Assembly (NCBI RefSeq): GCF_936943645.1
Contig: NZ_CAKZJO010000049.1
Coordinates: 1 to 64,000 of the forward strand
DNA: 64,000 bases
DNA from: an uncultured Bradyrhizobium sp.
GTDB taxonomy: Bacteria > Pseudomonadota > Alphaproteobacteria > Rhizobiales > Xanthobacteraceae
Direction: 5' to 3'
Shown here: piece by piece, positions 8,190 through 18,151 of the stretch
Numbering within the stretch: position 1 is the first letter of the stretch
Layout of the letters: every line of letters starts with the position of its first letter
Position numbers and translations under genes: made by a program
The notes under the pieces: model-generated
Database searches by the model: none
Told to the model about the DNA's origin: nothing
What the model saw: the letters and a program-made list of their open reading frames with translations, nothing else

Positions 8190-8511
8190 TCATTTGAAAT
8201 GACGGCCGGCGAGATGGCGCGGATAGGGCCAGCCCTTCAGCTCCATCGCCTTGGCTTCAACGGCCTTCTTGCCGTGCGTCGAGGTCGGATCGGGATTGCC
8301 GCCATCGGCGCAGACCATGCGGTCCATCATCGCCTTGAGGCCGGACGGCACATTGTATCAGTTCACCGGCGTCACGATCAGGATACCGTGAGCGGCAACC
8401 CAGAGCGGGTAGATCTCGTTCATCCAGTCGTGGGTCTTTGTAACGGCGTTCGAACGCCTCGCGCGAAAGCTTGACGGGCGGCATCCCCTTGCGAATTTCG
8501 ACGTCCGTCAT
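8190..8511 (-). pseudogene. Remnant of a flavodoxin-type NAD(P)H oxidoreductase
   Basis: An intact ribosome site and N-terminus (MTDVEIRKGMPPVKLSREAF) run to about 8440, where the frame jumps. After the join, the next frame reads THDWMNEIYPLWVAAHGILI, VTPVN, a TGA where the family has Trp, then PSGLKAMMDRMVCADGGNPD and THGKKA...GWPYPRHLAGRHF, and stops at 8190. This matches the start and the active-site region of the flavodoxin-like FMN reductases found in rhizobia. The segment between them (roughly 100 residues) and the C-terminal third are missing. One internal deletion with frameshift, one nonsense change and a truncated end show that the gene is dead. Confidence 0.8.
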
Positions 8512-8576
8512 GCTGGCTCCCGGCAAAATCGGTCTCGTCCGACCAACCCGGGGCGTTGCGCGCGGTTCCTCAACCC

Positions 8577-8777
8577 TTACTGGCGAGCGACTTCCTGCGG
8601 CAGATCGAACCGGGCGATCCGCTGGTCCAGCCGCCACAGCTCGATGCGGTGGACCAGCACGAGCGCGGCGGCTTTGCGCTTGGCCTGCTCGTCATCGTCA
8701 CAGACGATGTTGACGCACCCGAACACGTGCCCGTCCGGATCGATCTGGAACGCGCGATAGTGCTTGATGCTCGGCAT
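8577..8777 (-). CDS. Small hypothetical protein
   Basis: The 66-residue protein starts MPSIKHYRAFQIDPDGHVFG. The start at 8777 sits at the right distance from GAGGCGA; an alternative ATG six bases upstream is too close to it. The pattern (IDPDGHVFGCVNIVCDDDEQAK) resembles small rhizobial proteins of unknown role. It lies directly downstream of the gene at 8780, whose stop it nearly touches, so the two likely form one transcript. Confidence 0.65.
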   Translation of the reverse strand: MPSIKHYRAFQIDPDGHVFGCVNIVCDDDEQAKRKAAALVLVHRIELWRLDQRIARFDLPQEVARQ

Positions 8778-8779
8778 GA

Positions 8780-8986
8780 TCATTCGCCTCGTCTCGGGCT
8801 GACAGGTGCACTGAGCCAGTCGGTCAGGTTCGACGTCACTTCGTTCTGCTTGGCACGGCGCAGCAGCAGCTCACGCTCCTGGCCGGGCGGCAGGCTGAGT
8901 GCCCGCTCGCGGGCTCTTTCGGCAAAGGCGGCCAATCGCTCCTGGAGCGACTGGGTCTGTTTCTTGCGGTTGCGTCTGGCGGTCAT
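8780..8986 (-). CDS. Small basic helical protein, unknown function
   Basis: The 68-residue protein is Arg/Lys/Gln-rich and predicted to be almost wholly helical (RNRKKQTQSLQERLAAFAER). GAAGG precedes ATG 8986. Its stop is about 2 bases before the start of the downstream 66-residue protein gene. No family recognised. Confidence 0.6.
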   Translation of the reverse strand: MTARRNRKKQTQSLQERLAAFAERARERALSLPPGQERELLLRRAKQNEVTSNLTDWLSAPVSPRRGE

Positions 8987-9204
8987 GGGGCCTTCATCGT
9001 GGTTTGGAATGGACGGAAGGGCAGCGAGCGCCCAACAATGCTCGCAGCTTCCGCCGCCACGGACGGTTCCAGCATTTCAATAAGTTAACGCTGCGCGATT
9101 TTGCGCAAGCGACAGCCTCGCCCGAGTGGATCCATCGCTCTCGCGCAGCAAGTCATCGCACGACGAGGACACAAAAGCGGTCGCGGCGTAACCTCAGTTA
9201 AATT

Positions 9205-9375
9205 AGTCAGCGGCCCAAAGTGCAAATCTGCGAAAGTCGAGGGCGCAGCTTGGACTGGCACGAAGCGCGAACTGCGCTGCTGGAAATGGCCGCCGGGCGC
9301 GAAGACGTTCTGCATGTCGATGCAGAGATGAACGGCCTGCCTGATCCCGGCCGCTTCCGAGGCGCTGTCCCTCAT
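9205..9375 (-). pseudogene. Possible remnant of an isochorismatase-type hydrolase
   Basis: On the reverse strand the frame reads AVHLCIDMQNVFAPGG, which matches the first beta strand and catalytic Asp of cysteine hydrolases of the isochorismatase family. The frame then loses all resemblance (after about residue 30) and no Lys or Cys motif follows. The stretch 8987-9475 (489 bases) has no intact gene. This fragment is the only thing I can make out in it, and the match is short. Confidence 0.3.
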
Positions 9376-9475
9376 CGTCCTCCACCGTCACACCCGCTCG
9401 ATTGCGAATGCGGCGGCGAAGGCTTCGGTTCCGAACCAAAGCGGCACCCAGAGATCCGGAACTCGCCATGCGCGG

Positions 9476-10282
9476 CTACGCCGGCATTGCGGCCGGCGGC
9501 ACGTCGAGGCGTACCGCGATGCCATCGAGGTCCGGGCATGGCGCGGGGTAGAGCTTCATGACCAGCGGATCATGGCCGGGAACGATGTGGTCCGCGTCAG
9601 GCGCTGCGGCGCGCAGCTTGTCGAAGCCGACCAGCATGTCGCCGACATGGAACGCCGTCGTGAACGGGCGCTCGCTGGCCATGTTCTCGTAGAAATGGCT
9701 GACATCGGAGGCGAGCACGACAGGGCCGCGGCGGGTGTTGACGCGGACGAATTGCAGGCCGGCGGAATGTCCGCCCGCCGCATGGACCGTCAGCCCGGGC
9801 GCGATCTCGGCATCGCCGTCATAGAACAGCACCCGGCGGGCGTAGTTCAGCCGCACGATGCCGCAGATGTCCTCGACCTCGAAGGAATGCGACAGCCTCG
9901 GATATTGCATGTAGCGGCCGGTGGCATAGGCGAGCTCGCGCTCCTGGAGATGAAACCGCGCGTTCGGAAACCGGTCGAAATTGCCGGCATGGTCGTAGTG
10001 CAGATGCGTGAGGATCACATCCTTGACCTCGGCAGGGTCGATATCGAACGCGCGAAGCGTCTCCACTGGACAGCGCAGGAACTCCCGCCTGCGCTGCCGG
10101 GCAATCTCCGCGTTGAATCCGGTGTCGACGACAAAGGTGCGCCCGCCTCCCCGCGCCAGCCACATGAAATAGTCCATCGGCATCGGCCCGTCATGCGGGT
10201 CGCCGCCGATGAAGTGCTCGCTCCGCTGCGCATCGCGCGTCGCGTAGCGGATGGCGAAGAGCTCGTAGTCGGGGTCAGCCAT
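9476..10282 (-). CDS. Metallo-beta-lactamase-fold hydrolase, N-acyl homoserine lactonase type
   Basis: The 268-residue cytosolic enzyme has the dinuclear zinc motif HLHYDHAG (His93, His95, Asp97, His98), a later metal site in ASDVSHFYEN, and the closing PGHDP histidine. Layout and length match the AttM/BlcC-like lactonase group, which opens lactone rings. In this setting a pathway lactone is as plausible a substrate as a quorum signal. The ATG at 10282 was chosen as the family start; the open frame continues upstream only through the next gene in another frame. It is 11 bases downstream of the carboxymuconolactone-decarboxylase-like gene and so belongs to the leftward arm of the 12.15 kb divergent promoter. 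Confidence 0.8.
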   Translation of the reverse strand: MADPDYELFAIRYATRDAQRSEHFIGGDPHDGPMPMDYFMWLARGGGRTFVVDTGFNAEIARQRRREFLRCPVETLRAFDIDPAEVKDVILTHLHYDHAGNFDRFPNARFHLQERELAYATGRYMQYPRLSHSFEVEDICGIVRLNYARRVLFYDGDAEIAPGLTVHAAGGHSAGLQFVRVNTRRGPVVLASDVSHFYENMASERPFTTAFHVGDMLVGFDKLRAAAPDADHIVPGHDPLVMKLYPAPCPDLDGIAVRLDVPPAAMPA

Positions 10283-10293
10283 TGGACTGGCGC

Positions 10294-10683
10294 TCAGGAA
10301 CCGGCCGCGTCGACCTCGTTGAAGGCCTCGCGCGCATTGCGGAAGGCGTCGATGCCGGCGGGCACGCCGCAATAGACCGCGACCTGGAGCAGGATCTCCT
10401 TGATCTCCTCCTTGGTCAGCCCGTTCTTCAGCGCGCCCTTGACATGCAGCTTCAATTCGTGCGGCCGGTTCAGCGCGCCGAGCATCGCCAGATTGACGAT
10501 GGAGCGTGTGCGTCGATCGACGCCGGGCCGCGTCCACAAGGCGCCCCAGCAGAATTCGGTCGACCATTCCGCCATCGTGCGCGTGAACTCGTCGGCGCCC
10601 GCAATCGACTTGTTGACATAGTCCTCGCCGAGCACCTCTTTACGAACCTTGAGGCCCTTTTCGAACAGTTCGGTCTTGCTCAT
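10294..10683 (-). CDS. Carboxymuconolactone decarboxylase family protein (first of two)
   Basis: The 129-residue protein is close to PcaC in size and pattern: GLKVRKEVLGEDYV, EFCWGALWTRPGVDRRTRS, NLAMLGALNRPHELKLHV and a C-terminal VYCGVPAGIDAFRNA. PcaC decarboxylates 4-carboxymuconolactone in protocatechuate breakdown. No other beta-ketoadipate gene is near, so a related ring or lactone decarboxylation is more likely. No redox CxxC motif is present, which argues against an AhpD-type peroxidase. A paralogue lies at 20684. It lies between the second-strand MmgE/PrpD gene and the lactonase gene in a leftward operon. Confidence 0.85.
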   Translation of the reverse strand: MSKTELFEKGLKVRKEVLGEDYVNKSIAGADEFTRTMAEWSTEFCWGALWTRPGVDRRTRSIVNLAMLGALNRPHELKLHVKGALKNGLTKEEIKEILLQVAVYCGVPAGIDAFRNAREAFNEVDAAGS

Positions 10684-10726
10684 GATCGTCCCTTTCAGGT
10701 CTTGAGAGTTGCTGGTTGGCGGTTGT

Positions 10727-12088
10727 TCAGCGCGAGGCCAATGGCGGCCGCAGCGATTGCAGGAGATTGCCGAAATCATCCGCCGCCTCGAGCCGCCAGA
10801 CGGCCTCGATGACGCGGTCCGCATCCCAATCGCTGCGACCTGTGCGGATGCCGTCGCGCAACTTCGCTTCGATATCGCGGTCCGACAGCGGCGCAGCCTG
10901 GCTGCCGCGCGGCGACGTGACGGTTTCCGTGAGCACATCGCCGGAGACCAGGCGCAAGCTGACGCGCGCGGCGCCGTCGGGCATTCCGCAGTCGAGCTCC
11001 GCCCTCACCTTCTGCCGCAGCCGCGCGATATCGGGCCGAACCACGGTCTCCTGCTCGAACTCGGTCACGCCGGCCGCGCCGAGCAAGAGGCCGCACGCCG
11101 CGCAATGATGAATGCTGACGCGCGCATCGCGCGCGTTGTTGACGGGGCGGTCGCCGCGGGCGAGCAGCAAGGCGGAGCCCTGCACCATCACCTGCTCGAT
11201 CTGGTCGACGCGTGCAGCGATCCGCTCGCGCAGCAGAAGACCGGCATCGATCACCGCATGGAACACGATGCCGGCCGGATATGGCTTGTAGGTATTCTCA
11301 GCAATCTCCCAGGTCTCGCCGAGACCTTCGAACAGCCGTGCGTGATCGAGTTCAGCTCCCATGGTGCGGGCCCAGCCGAGCGGGCCTTCGATGGCGCGGG
11401 GGGCTGCCTCGAAGCCCTGCTGCGCCAGCAGCGCGGCGAACAATCCGTTCCGCGCCGCGTTGCCGACGCTGACATTCTTGGCGGCACTGGGCAGGTTCTC
11501 GACATTGCCGGCCGACTGGCTCGCCGCAATTCCGATGGCGTTCGCAATCCCCTCCGCCGGCAGGCCGAGCAGCTTCGCGCACGCTGCCGCCGCGCCGAAA
11601 ATCCCGCAGGTCGAGGTGATGTGCCAGCCGCGCGCATAGTGGCGCGGCGATACCGCGTTGCCGATCCGGCACTCGACATCCACGCCGAGGATGAAGGCCG
11701 TCAGCACCTCGCGCCCCGTCGTCCTGCGCGTCTCCGCCAGCGCCAGCACGGCCGCGGCGACGGGCGCCGCGGGGTGAATGATCGTATCGGGGTGGGTGTC
11801 GTCGAAGTCGAGCAGGTTCGCCGAGACGGCATTGAGAAACGCAGCGCACATCGCATCCATGCGTTCGGAATGGCCGATGACCGTCGACGTCGCGGCGCCG
11901 CTGAACGGCGCCAAGGTGCGCATCGCGGCCATCACGACCGGATCGCGCGCGGAGAGAAGCGCCGTCGCAAAGAAATTGAGGATGGAGCGCCGCGCCTCGA
12001 GGCTCTGCGCCTGCATGTCTGCCCATGACGACGCCGCGACGAAGTCGGCGAGCGTCCTGCTCACGCTTGGAATCGGGTCTTGCGGCAC
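10727..12088 (-). CDS. MmgE/PrpD family protein (leftward copy)
   Basis: The 453-residue protein has the two-part MmgE/PrpD plan: a large all-helical domain (about 1-270, with DFDDTHPDTIIHPAAPV, AARNGLFAALLAQQG) and a smaller alpha/beta domain. Characterised family members are 2-methylcitrate dehydratase, cis-aconitate decarboxylase and iminodisuccinate epimerase, so acting on a substituted di- or tricarboxylic acid is likely. I chose GTG 12088, which follows GAGGAAG; the frame opens at 12178 with TTG but the first 30 residues overlap the operator. A second, diverged family member lies on the other arm at 13244. Confidence 0.8.
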   Translation of the reverse strand: MPQDPIPSVSRTLADFVAASSWADMQAQSLEARRSILNFFATALLSARDPVVMAAMRTLAPFSGAATSTVIGHSERMDAMCAAFLNAVSANLLDFDDTHPDTIIHPAAPVAAAVLALAETRRTTGREVLTAFILGVDVECRIGNAVSPRHYARGWHITSTCGIFGAAAACAKLLGLPAEGIANAIGIAASQSAGNVENLPSAAKNVSVGNAARNGLFAALLAQQGFEAAPRAIEGPLGWARTMGAELDHARLFEGLGETWEIAENTYKPYPAGIVFHAVIDAGLLLRERIAARVDQIEQVMVQGSALLLARGDRPVNNARDARVSIHHCAACGLLLGAAGVTEFEQETVVRPDIARLRQKVRAELDCGMPDGAARVSLRLVSGDVLTETVTSPRGSQAAPLSDRDIEAKLRDGIRTGRSDWDADRVIEAVWRLEAADDFGNLLQSLRPPLASR

Positions 12089-12150
12089 GCGGGGCGTCTT
12101 CCTCGTTTGTTCGGACCTTATGACGATCCGCGGCAAACTGTCGACCCCAA

Positions 12151-12187
12151 ATGTTATGCTTGACAGCTTGTCTGACAATCATAACAA
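12151..12187. promoter_or_regulatory. Back-to-back promoters inside a palindromic operator
   Basis: Rightward: TTGACA at 12160-12165, 16-base spacer, TAACAA at 12182-12187. Leftward: TTGTCA (12178-12173), 16-base spacer, TAACAT (12156-12151). A palindrome with arms TGTTATG (12152-12158) and CATAACA (12180-12186) encloses both. Inside it, TTGTCTGACAA (12168-12178) is a perfect 5-1-5 palindrome with the GT-N3-AC core typical of FadR/FCD-type GntR operators. A GntR/FCD gene lies in the rightward arm at 22640 and is the obvious candidate to bind here and control both arms. Confidence 0.6.
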
Positions 12188-12318
12188 TCCCGACTACTGG
12201 CGCGGGTTCCCCTCGCCGCGACGATTGCGGCCGACACGGCCTGCGATCGACACGAGATCAACGACCACAAGATCAAGAAGGCGCGCCCGTTGCGGGACCG
12301 CGCGACAGGGAGTGAACG

Positions 12319-13212
12319 ATGGCGGGAGAAACGCTCGGCGTGATCGGCACGGGCCGCATGGGCGGTCCCATGGCGGGACGATTGATGGACGCGGGCTATT
12401 CGCTCGTCATCTATGACACGCAGGCCGAGGCCACCCAACCGCTCGTCAAGCGCGGCGCGCTGCTCGGCAAATCGCCCGCCGACGTCGCCTCTCGCGCCGA
12501 CATCGTGCTCGCCAGTCTGCCGACGCCCGACATCGTCAAGGCGGTCACGCTCGGCCAGGACGGCATCAGCAGCGGCAATCGCGCGAAGATCGTGGTCGAC
12601 CTGTCGACCTCGGGGCCCGGCGCGGCAAAGCTCGTCGCCGAAGGCCTGAAGGCCAAGGGCATGACGCTGGTCGATGCGCCCGTGAGCGGCGGCATCAAGG
12701 GCGCGGTCAACGGCACCCTGGCCGTGATGGTCTCGTGCCCGCAGGCGACCTTTGAGACCGTGCAGCCGATCCTGAAGAACTTCGGCAAGCTGTTCTACAC
12801 CGGCGACAAGCCCGGCGTGGCGCAGACCGCCAAGCTCGCCAACAATCTGATGGCGGCCGCAGCCCTCGTGATCACCTCGGAAGCCGTCGCCATGGGCGTC
12901 AAGGGCGGCGTCAACGCCAAGGTGCTGATCGACATCATCAACGCCTCGAGCGGCCGCAACAGCGCCTCCGAGGACAAATTCCCGCGCGCGGTGCTGCCCG
13001 GCACGTTCGATTTCGGCTTCACCACCGGCCTCTCCTACAAGGACGTCCGCCTCTGCGTGGACGAGGCCGAGGCCATGGGCGTGCCGATGGTCTGCGGCGC
13101 CGTGGTGCGGCAGATGCTTGCGATCACCAACGCCAAATACGGCGCCTCGTCCGACTTCACCTCGATCGCGAAAGTGCTCGAGGAGTGGGCGGGCGTGGAG
13201 ATGCGCGGCTAA
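12319..13212 (+). CDS. 3-hydroxyisobutyrate dehydrogenase-family oxidoreductase
   Basis: The 297-residue NAD(P)-dependent beta-hydroxyacid dehydrogenase has the N-terminal Rossmann motif GVIGTGRMGGPMA (residues 7-19), the substrate motif DAPVSGG (119-125), the catalytic lysine Lys172 in AKLANN, and the helical C-domain with the KDVRL motif. Family members oxidise 3-hydroxyisobutyrate, tartronate semialdehyde and related 3-hydroxy acids. It is the first gene of the rightward arm and lies about 130 bases from the predicted promoter. A short gap separates it from the MmgE/PrpD gene. Confidence 0.9.
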   Translation: MAGETLGVIGTGRMGGPMAGRLMDAGYSLVIYDTQAEATQPLVKRGALLGKSPADVASRADIVLASLPTPDIVKAVTLGQDGISSGNRAKIVVDLSTSGPGAAKLVAEGLKAKGMTLVDAPVSGGIKGAVNGTLAVMVSCPQATFETVQPILKNFGKLFYTGDKPGVAQTAKLANNLMAAAALVITSEAVAMGVKGGVNAKVLIDIINASSGRNSASEDKFPRAVLPGTFDFGFTTGLSYKDVRLCVDEAEAMGVPMVCGAVVRQMLAITNAKYGASSDFTSIAKVLEEWAGVEMRG

Positions 13213-13243
13213 GCGCACGAACGTTCAGGGAGAGCGACCCGCG

Positions 13244-14638
13244 ATGACGATCGGCCCGACCGGATCAGGCAAGATATCGCTCGCGCGCCAGATGGCGCGG
13301 AGCGTGCTTGCGCGCGATCTCGGTGATTTCGGGCCTGACGTCGTCGCAAAGGCAAAACTCTGCTTGCTCGACTTCCTGTCCTGCGCCTTCGAGGCGGCCC
13401 ATCATCCCTGGAGCCGCCAGGCGGTCGCGATTGCGCAAGGCGGCGGCAGTGCGACGATCGTCGGAACGTCGCAGCTCTCCTCGCCTGCTGATGCGGCCTT
13501 CGCCAATGCCGTCATGGGGCATGGCCTCGTGCGCGAAGACATGCACGCCGCCAGCATCGCGCACCACGGCGTCGTGATCTGGCCGGCGCTGCTCGCGCTG
13601 TCGGAGCAGGCGCCGCTGCGCGGGGACAGGCTGCTCGCGGCCGCCATCATCGGCTACGAGACCGGCGCGCGGATCGGCCGCGCGCTGCTGACCTCCGACC
13701 TCGCGCGCCTCTATCGCCCGACCGGCCTCGTGGCCCCTCCGGGCGCGGCGCTCGCGGGAAGCTTTGCGCTTGGGCTGTCCGAGGACCAGGCCACCAGCGC
13801 CATCGCGATCGCGGCCAACACCTCAAGCGGGCTCAATGAATGGCCGCATGCCGGCGGCTCCGACATGTATTTCCATCCCGGTTTTGCCGCCAGCAACGCG
13901 ATCAAGGCGATCGGCCTTGCCGCGGCCGGCGCGTTCGGCTCGGAGACGATCCTCGAAGGCGAAGCCGGCCTGTTCGCCGCCTACCGCCGCCAGGCGGCGC
14001 CCGAGAGCATCGTGCTGTTTCCGGACGGCGAATGCGAGATCATGGCCGTCTACAACAAGCCGGTCCCCGCCTGCAATTTCGCGCAGACAGCGGCCCAGGC
14101 GGCGCTTCGCGTCTCGCACGAGCTCGCCAGCACCGAGGCGATCGACCGCGTGGTCATCCGCGCGCCCGATGCCGCGGTGCGTTATCCCGGCTGCGACTCC
14201 ATGGGCCCCTATCGGAACGCGCTCCAGGCCAAGATGAGCATTCCGTTCAGTGTTGCGGCGACGCTGGCCCGGGGGGACATCGAGGAAGACAACTACGCCG
14301 AGCTCGACGACGCCGACATCATTCGTCTCGTCGCGGTCACCGACCTCGAGGCCGATGCCAGTTTCACGGCCGCCTTCCCGGGCAAGCAGGGTGCGGAGGT
14401 GGCCGTGCGGCTGCGTGACGGCCGGACCATCCGGCACACTTTGCCCGACGTCGTCGCGGCAACGCCGTCAGATATCCGCACACGCTTTCGCAGCGCGGCC
14501 GCCGCAGTTCTCGGTGCGGACCGCGGCTGCCTGCTCGAGCAACTCATCGACGATTGCGAGCGGCTCGGCAATGCCGGCGACATCGCCGCGCAGTGCCGCC
14601 TGAACGCAACCGAACGGGCTTTACGATCGGCATCATAA
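13244..14638 (+). CDS. MmgE/PrpD family protein (rightward copy)
   Basis: The 464-residue protein starts at ATG 13244, preceded by AGGGAGAG; the frame is open earlier but overlaps the previous gene. Visible family features include the helical N-domain with ANAVMGHGLVREDMH, the SGLNEWPHAGGSDMYFHPG stretch, and a C-terminal alpha/beta domain. It is related to but clearly different from the protein at 10727, so the pathway probably contains two distinct dehydratase, isomerase or decarboxylase steps of this fold. It precedes the Liv-type importer genes by about 80 bases. Confidence 0.85.
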   Translation: MTIGPTGSGKISLARQMARSVLARDLGDFGPDVVAKAKLCLLDFLSCAFEAAHHPWSRQAVAIAQGGGSATIVGTSQLSSPADAAFANAVMGHGLVREDMHAASIAHHGVVIWPALLALSEQAPLRGDRLLAAAIIGYETGARIGRALLTSDLARLYRPTGLVAPPGAALAGSFALGLSEDQATSAIAIAANTSSGLNEWPHAGGSDMYFHPGFAASNAIKAIGLAAAGAFGSETILEGEAGLFAAYRRQAAPESIVLFPDGECEIMAVYNKPVPACNFAQTAAQAALRVSHELASTEAIDRVVIRAPDAAVRYPGCDSMGPYRNALQAKMSIPFSVAATLARGDIEEDNYAELDDADIIRLVAVTDLEADASFTAAFPGKQGAEVAVRLRDGRTIRHTLPDVVAATPSDIRTRFRSAAAAVLGADRGCLLEQLIDDCERLGNAGDIAAQCRLNATERALRSAS

Positions 14639-14717
14639 GAAGTGCCGGAGAGTATGGGGGAAACATGGTCGACTGGGAGACCAGCCTAGAATCGCCGGCT
14701 GCGCGGAGGCAGGGCTG

Positions 14718-15649
14718 ATGGAAGGATTCTTTCAAGCGCTCGCCGCGGGCCTTCTGATCGGCGCCGTCTACGGCCTGATGTGCGTCGGGCTCGGCCTGAT
14801 CTTCGGCGTCATGCGCGTCATCAACTTCGCCCATGGCGATTTCATGATGCTCGGCATGTACACCGCCTTCTATCTCTTCACCGCTGCCGGCGTTCAGGCG
14901 GTGTTCGGCAACACAGTCGGGCCGTTCGTCGCCATCCTGCTGGCCGGGCCCGTGCTCGCCGTGTTCGGCTATTTCGTGCACCGGACGCTGATCTCGCACG
15001 TATCAGGCACGCGCACCGCCTCGCTCGAAGGCGAAGGCCATTACGCCCAGCTCATCCTCACGCTCGGCATCGCGCTGATCCTGCAGAACGGCGGCCTCAT
15101 CGTGTTCGGCTCGGTGCTGGCCTCGATCCGCACGCCGCTGTCGAGCTCGGCCTGGGAGCTCGGCCCCTTCTTCGACATGAGCGTCTTCCTCAACAAGGCA
15201 CGCAGCATCGACGCGGTCGTCTCGCTGGTGATGATGATCCTGCTCTCGCTCCTGATCACGCGCACCCGGATCGGAAAATCGCTGCGTGCCGCTGCGGACA
15301 ATCCGACCGCCGCGACCTATATGGGCATCGACGTCGACCGCGCGCACCGCACCGCCTTCGCGCTCGGCTGCGGCATCACGGCGATTGCCGGCGGGCTGCT
15401 CGCCACCAACTACCCGTTCCACCCCTTCGTCGGCCTCGAATACGTCATCGTCATGTATGCCGGCGTCGTGCTCGGCGGCATGGGCAGCATCATCGGCGCG
15501 TTCTGGGGCGGCATGACGATCGGCCTCGTGCAGCAGATGTCGACGCTGATCCTGCCGACGCAATTGCAGAACGCGGCGATCTTCGCCGTCTTCCTCCTCA
15601 TCATCTTCTTCCGTCCGCAAGGCTTCTTCGGGCGCATGGTCGAGAGGAC

Positions 15650-15653
<4 letters not shown>
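14718..15653 (+). CDS. Branched-chain-type ABC importer permease, LivH family
   Basis: The 311-residue inner-membrane protein has about eight hydrophobic segments. It has LivH family features: GLLIGAVYGLMCVGLGLIFG at the start, RVINFAHGDFMMLGMY, and GAFWGGMTIGLVQQ near the end. It forms the transmembrane channel with the LivM half of the next protein. Its stop overlaps the next start as ATGA. The HAA-type importers of this group carry amino acids, urea, amides or aromatic acids, so the cargo is not given by the permease alone. Confidence 0.9.
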
Positions 15654-17411
<1,758 letters not shown>

Positions 17412-17425
<14 letters not shown>

Positions 17426-18119
17426 GGGATTGAGCGCGGGCTATTCGGCCAAGCCCGTCCTGAACGACGTCTCGATCGACGTCGGTGCAGGCCAGTTCGT
17501 CGCGATCGTCGGCCCCAACGGGGCCGGCAAGACCACGCTGTTCAAGACCATCTCCGGCATCGTCAAGCCGAGCGGCGGCACGATCATTTTCGACGGCGTC
17601 GACCTGCTCGCGGTGCCGCCGCCACAGCGCGCCCATCTCGGCATCGCCCACGTTCCGGAGGGACGCCAGGTCTTCCCGTCCCTGACCGTGATGGAAAACC
17701 TGGAAATGGGCGCGATGACCGAGAGCGGCCGCCGCGACTGGCAGGCCAACATCGAGCGCATCTTCGAATGGCTGCCGGTGCTGAAGGAGCGCCGCAACCA
17801 GTTCGCGGGCACGATGTCCGGCGGCCAGCAACAGATGCTCGCGATCGGCCGCGGCCTCGCCTCCTCACCGAAGCTGTTGATGCTCGACGAGCCCTCGATG
17901 GGCCTCGCGCCCTCGACTGCGGACTTCATCTTCGAGCGGCTGATCGAGATCCGGCGCCAGTCCGGGCTGACCATGCTGCTGGTCGAGCAGCGCGTCGCAG
18001 AGGCGCTGGAATCGGCCGATCACGGCTACGTCCTCGAAGCCGGCCATGTCGTGCTTCAAGGCAACAACGCCACGCTGCGCGCCGACGACCGCGTGCGGAA
18101 GGCCTATCTCGGCATGTGA
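17412..18119 (+). CDS. ABC importer ATPase, LivF family
   Basis: The 235-residue ATPase has Walker [10 protein letters not shown] (about 36-44), Q-loop, the full signature MSGGQQQ, Walker B LLMLDEPSMGLAP and a VEQRV switch region. Its start overlaps the end of the LivM-LivG fusion by 14 bases, showing tight translational coupling. It pairs with the fused LivG half, whose signature is unusual, to energise uptake. The next gene encodes the matching binding protein. Confidence 0.92.
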
Positions 18120-18151
18120 CCAACATAAGAACAAAGATCAGGGAGAACAGA

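Noticed and set aside
9203..9469. Open frame of 88 residues on the reverse strand.
   Set aside because: Arg-rich and without any domain. A neighbouring frame reads DLWVPLWFGTEAF but is too short to assign.
14780..15649. Upstream extension of the permease-ATPase frame.
   Set aside because: It overlaps livH in another frame and is Arg-rich; the ATGA start at 15650 is the natural one.
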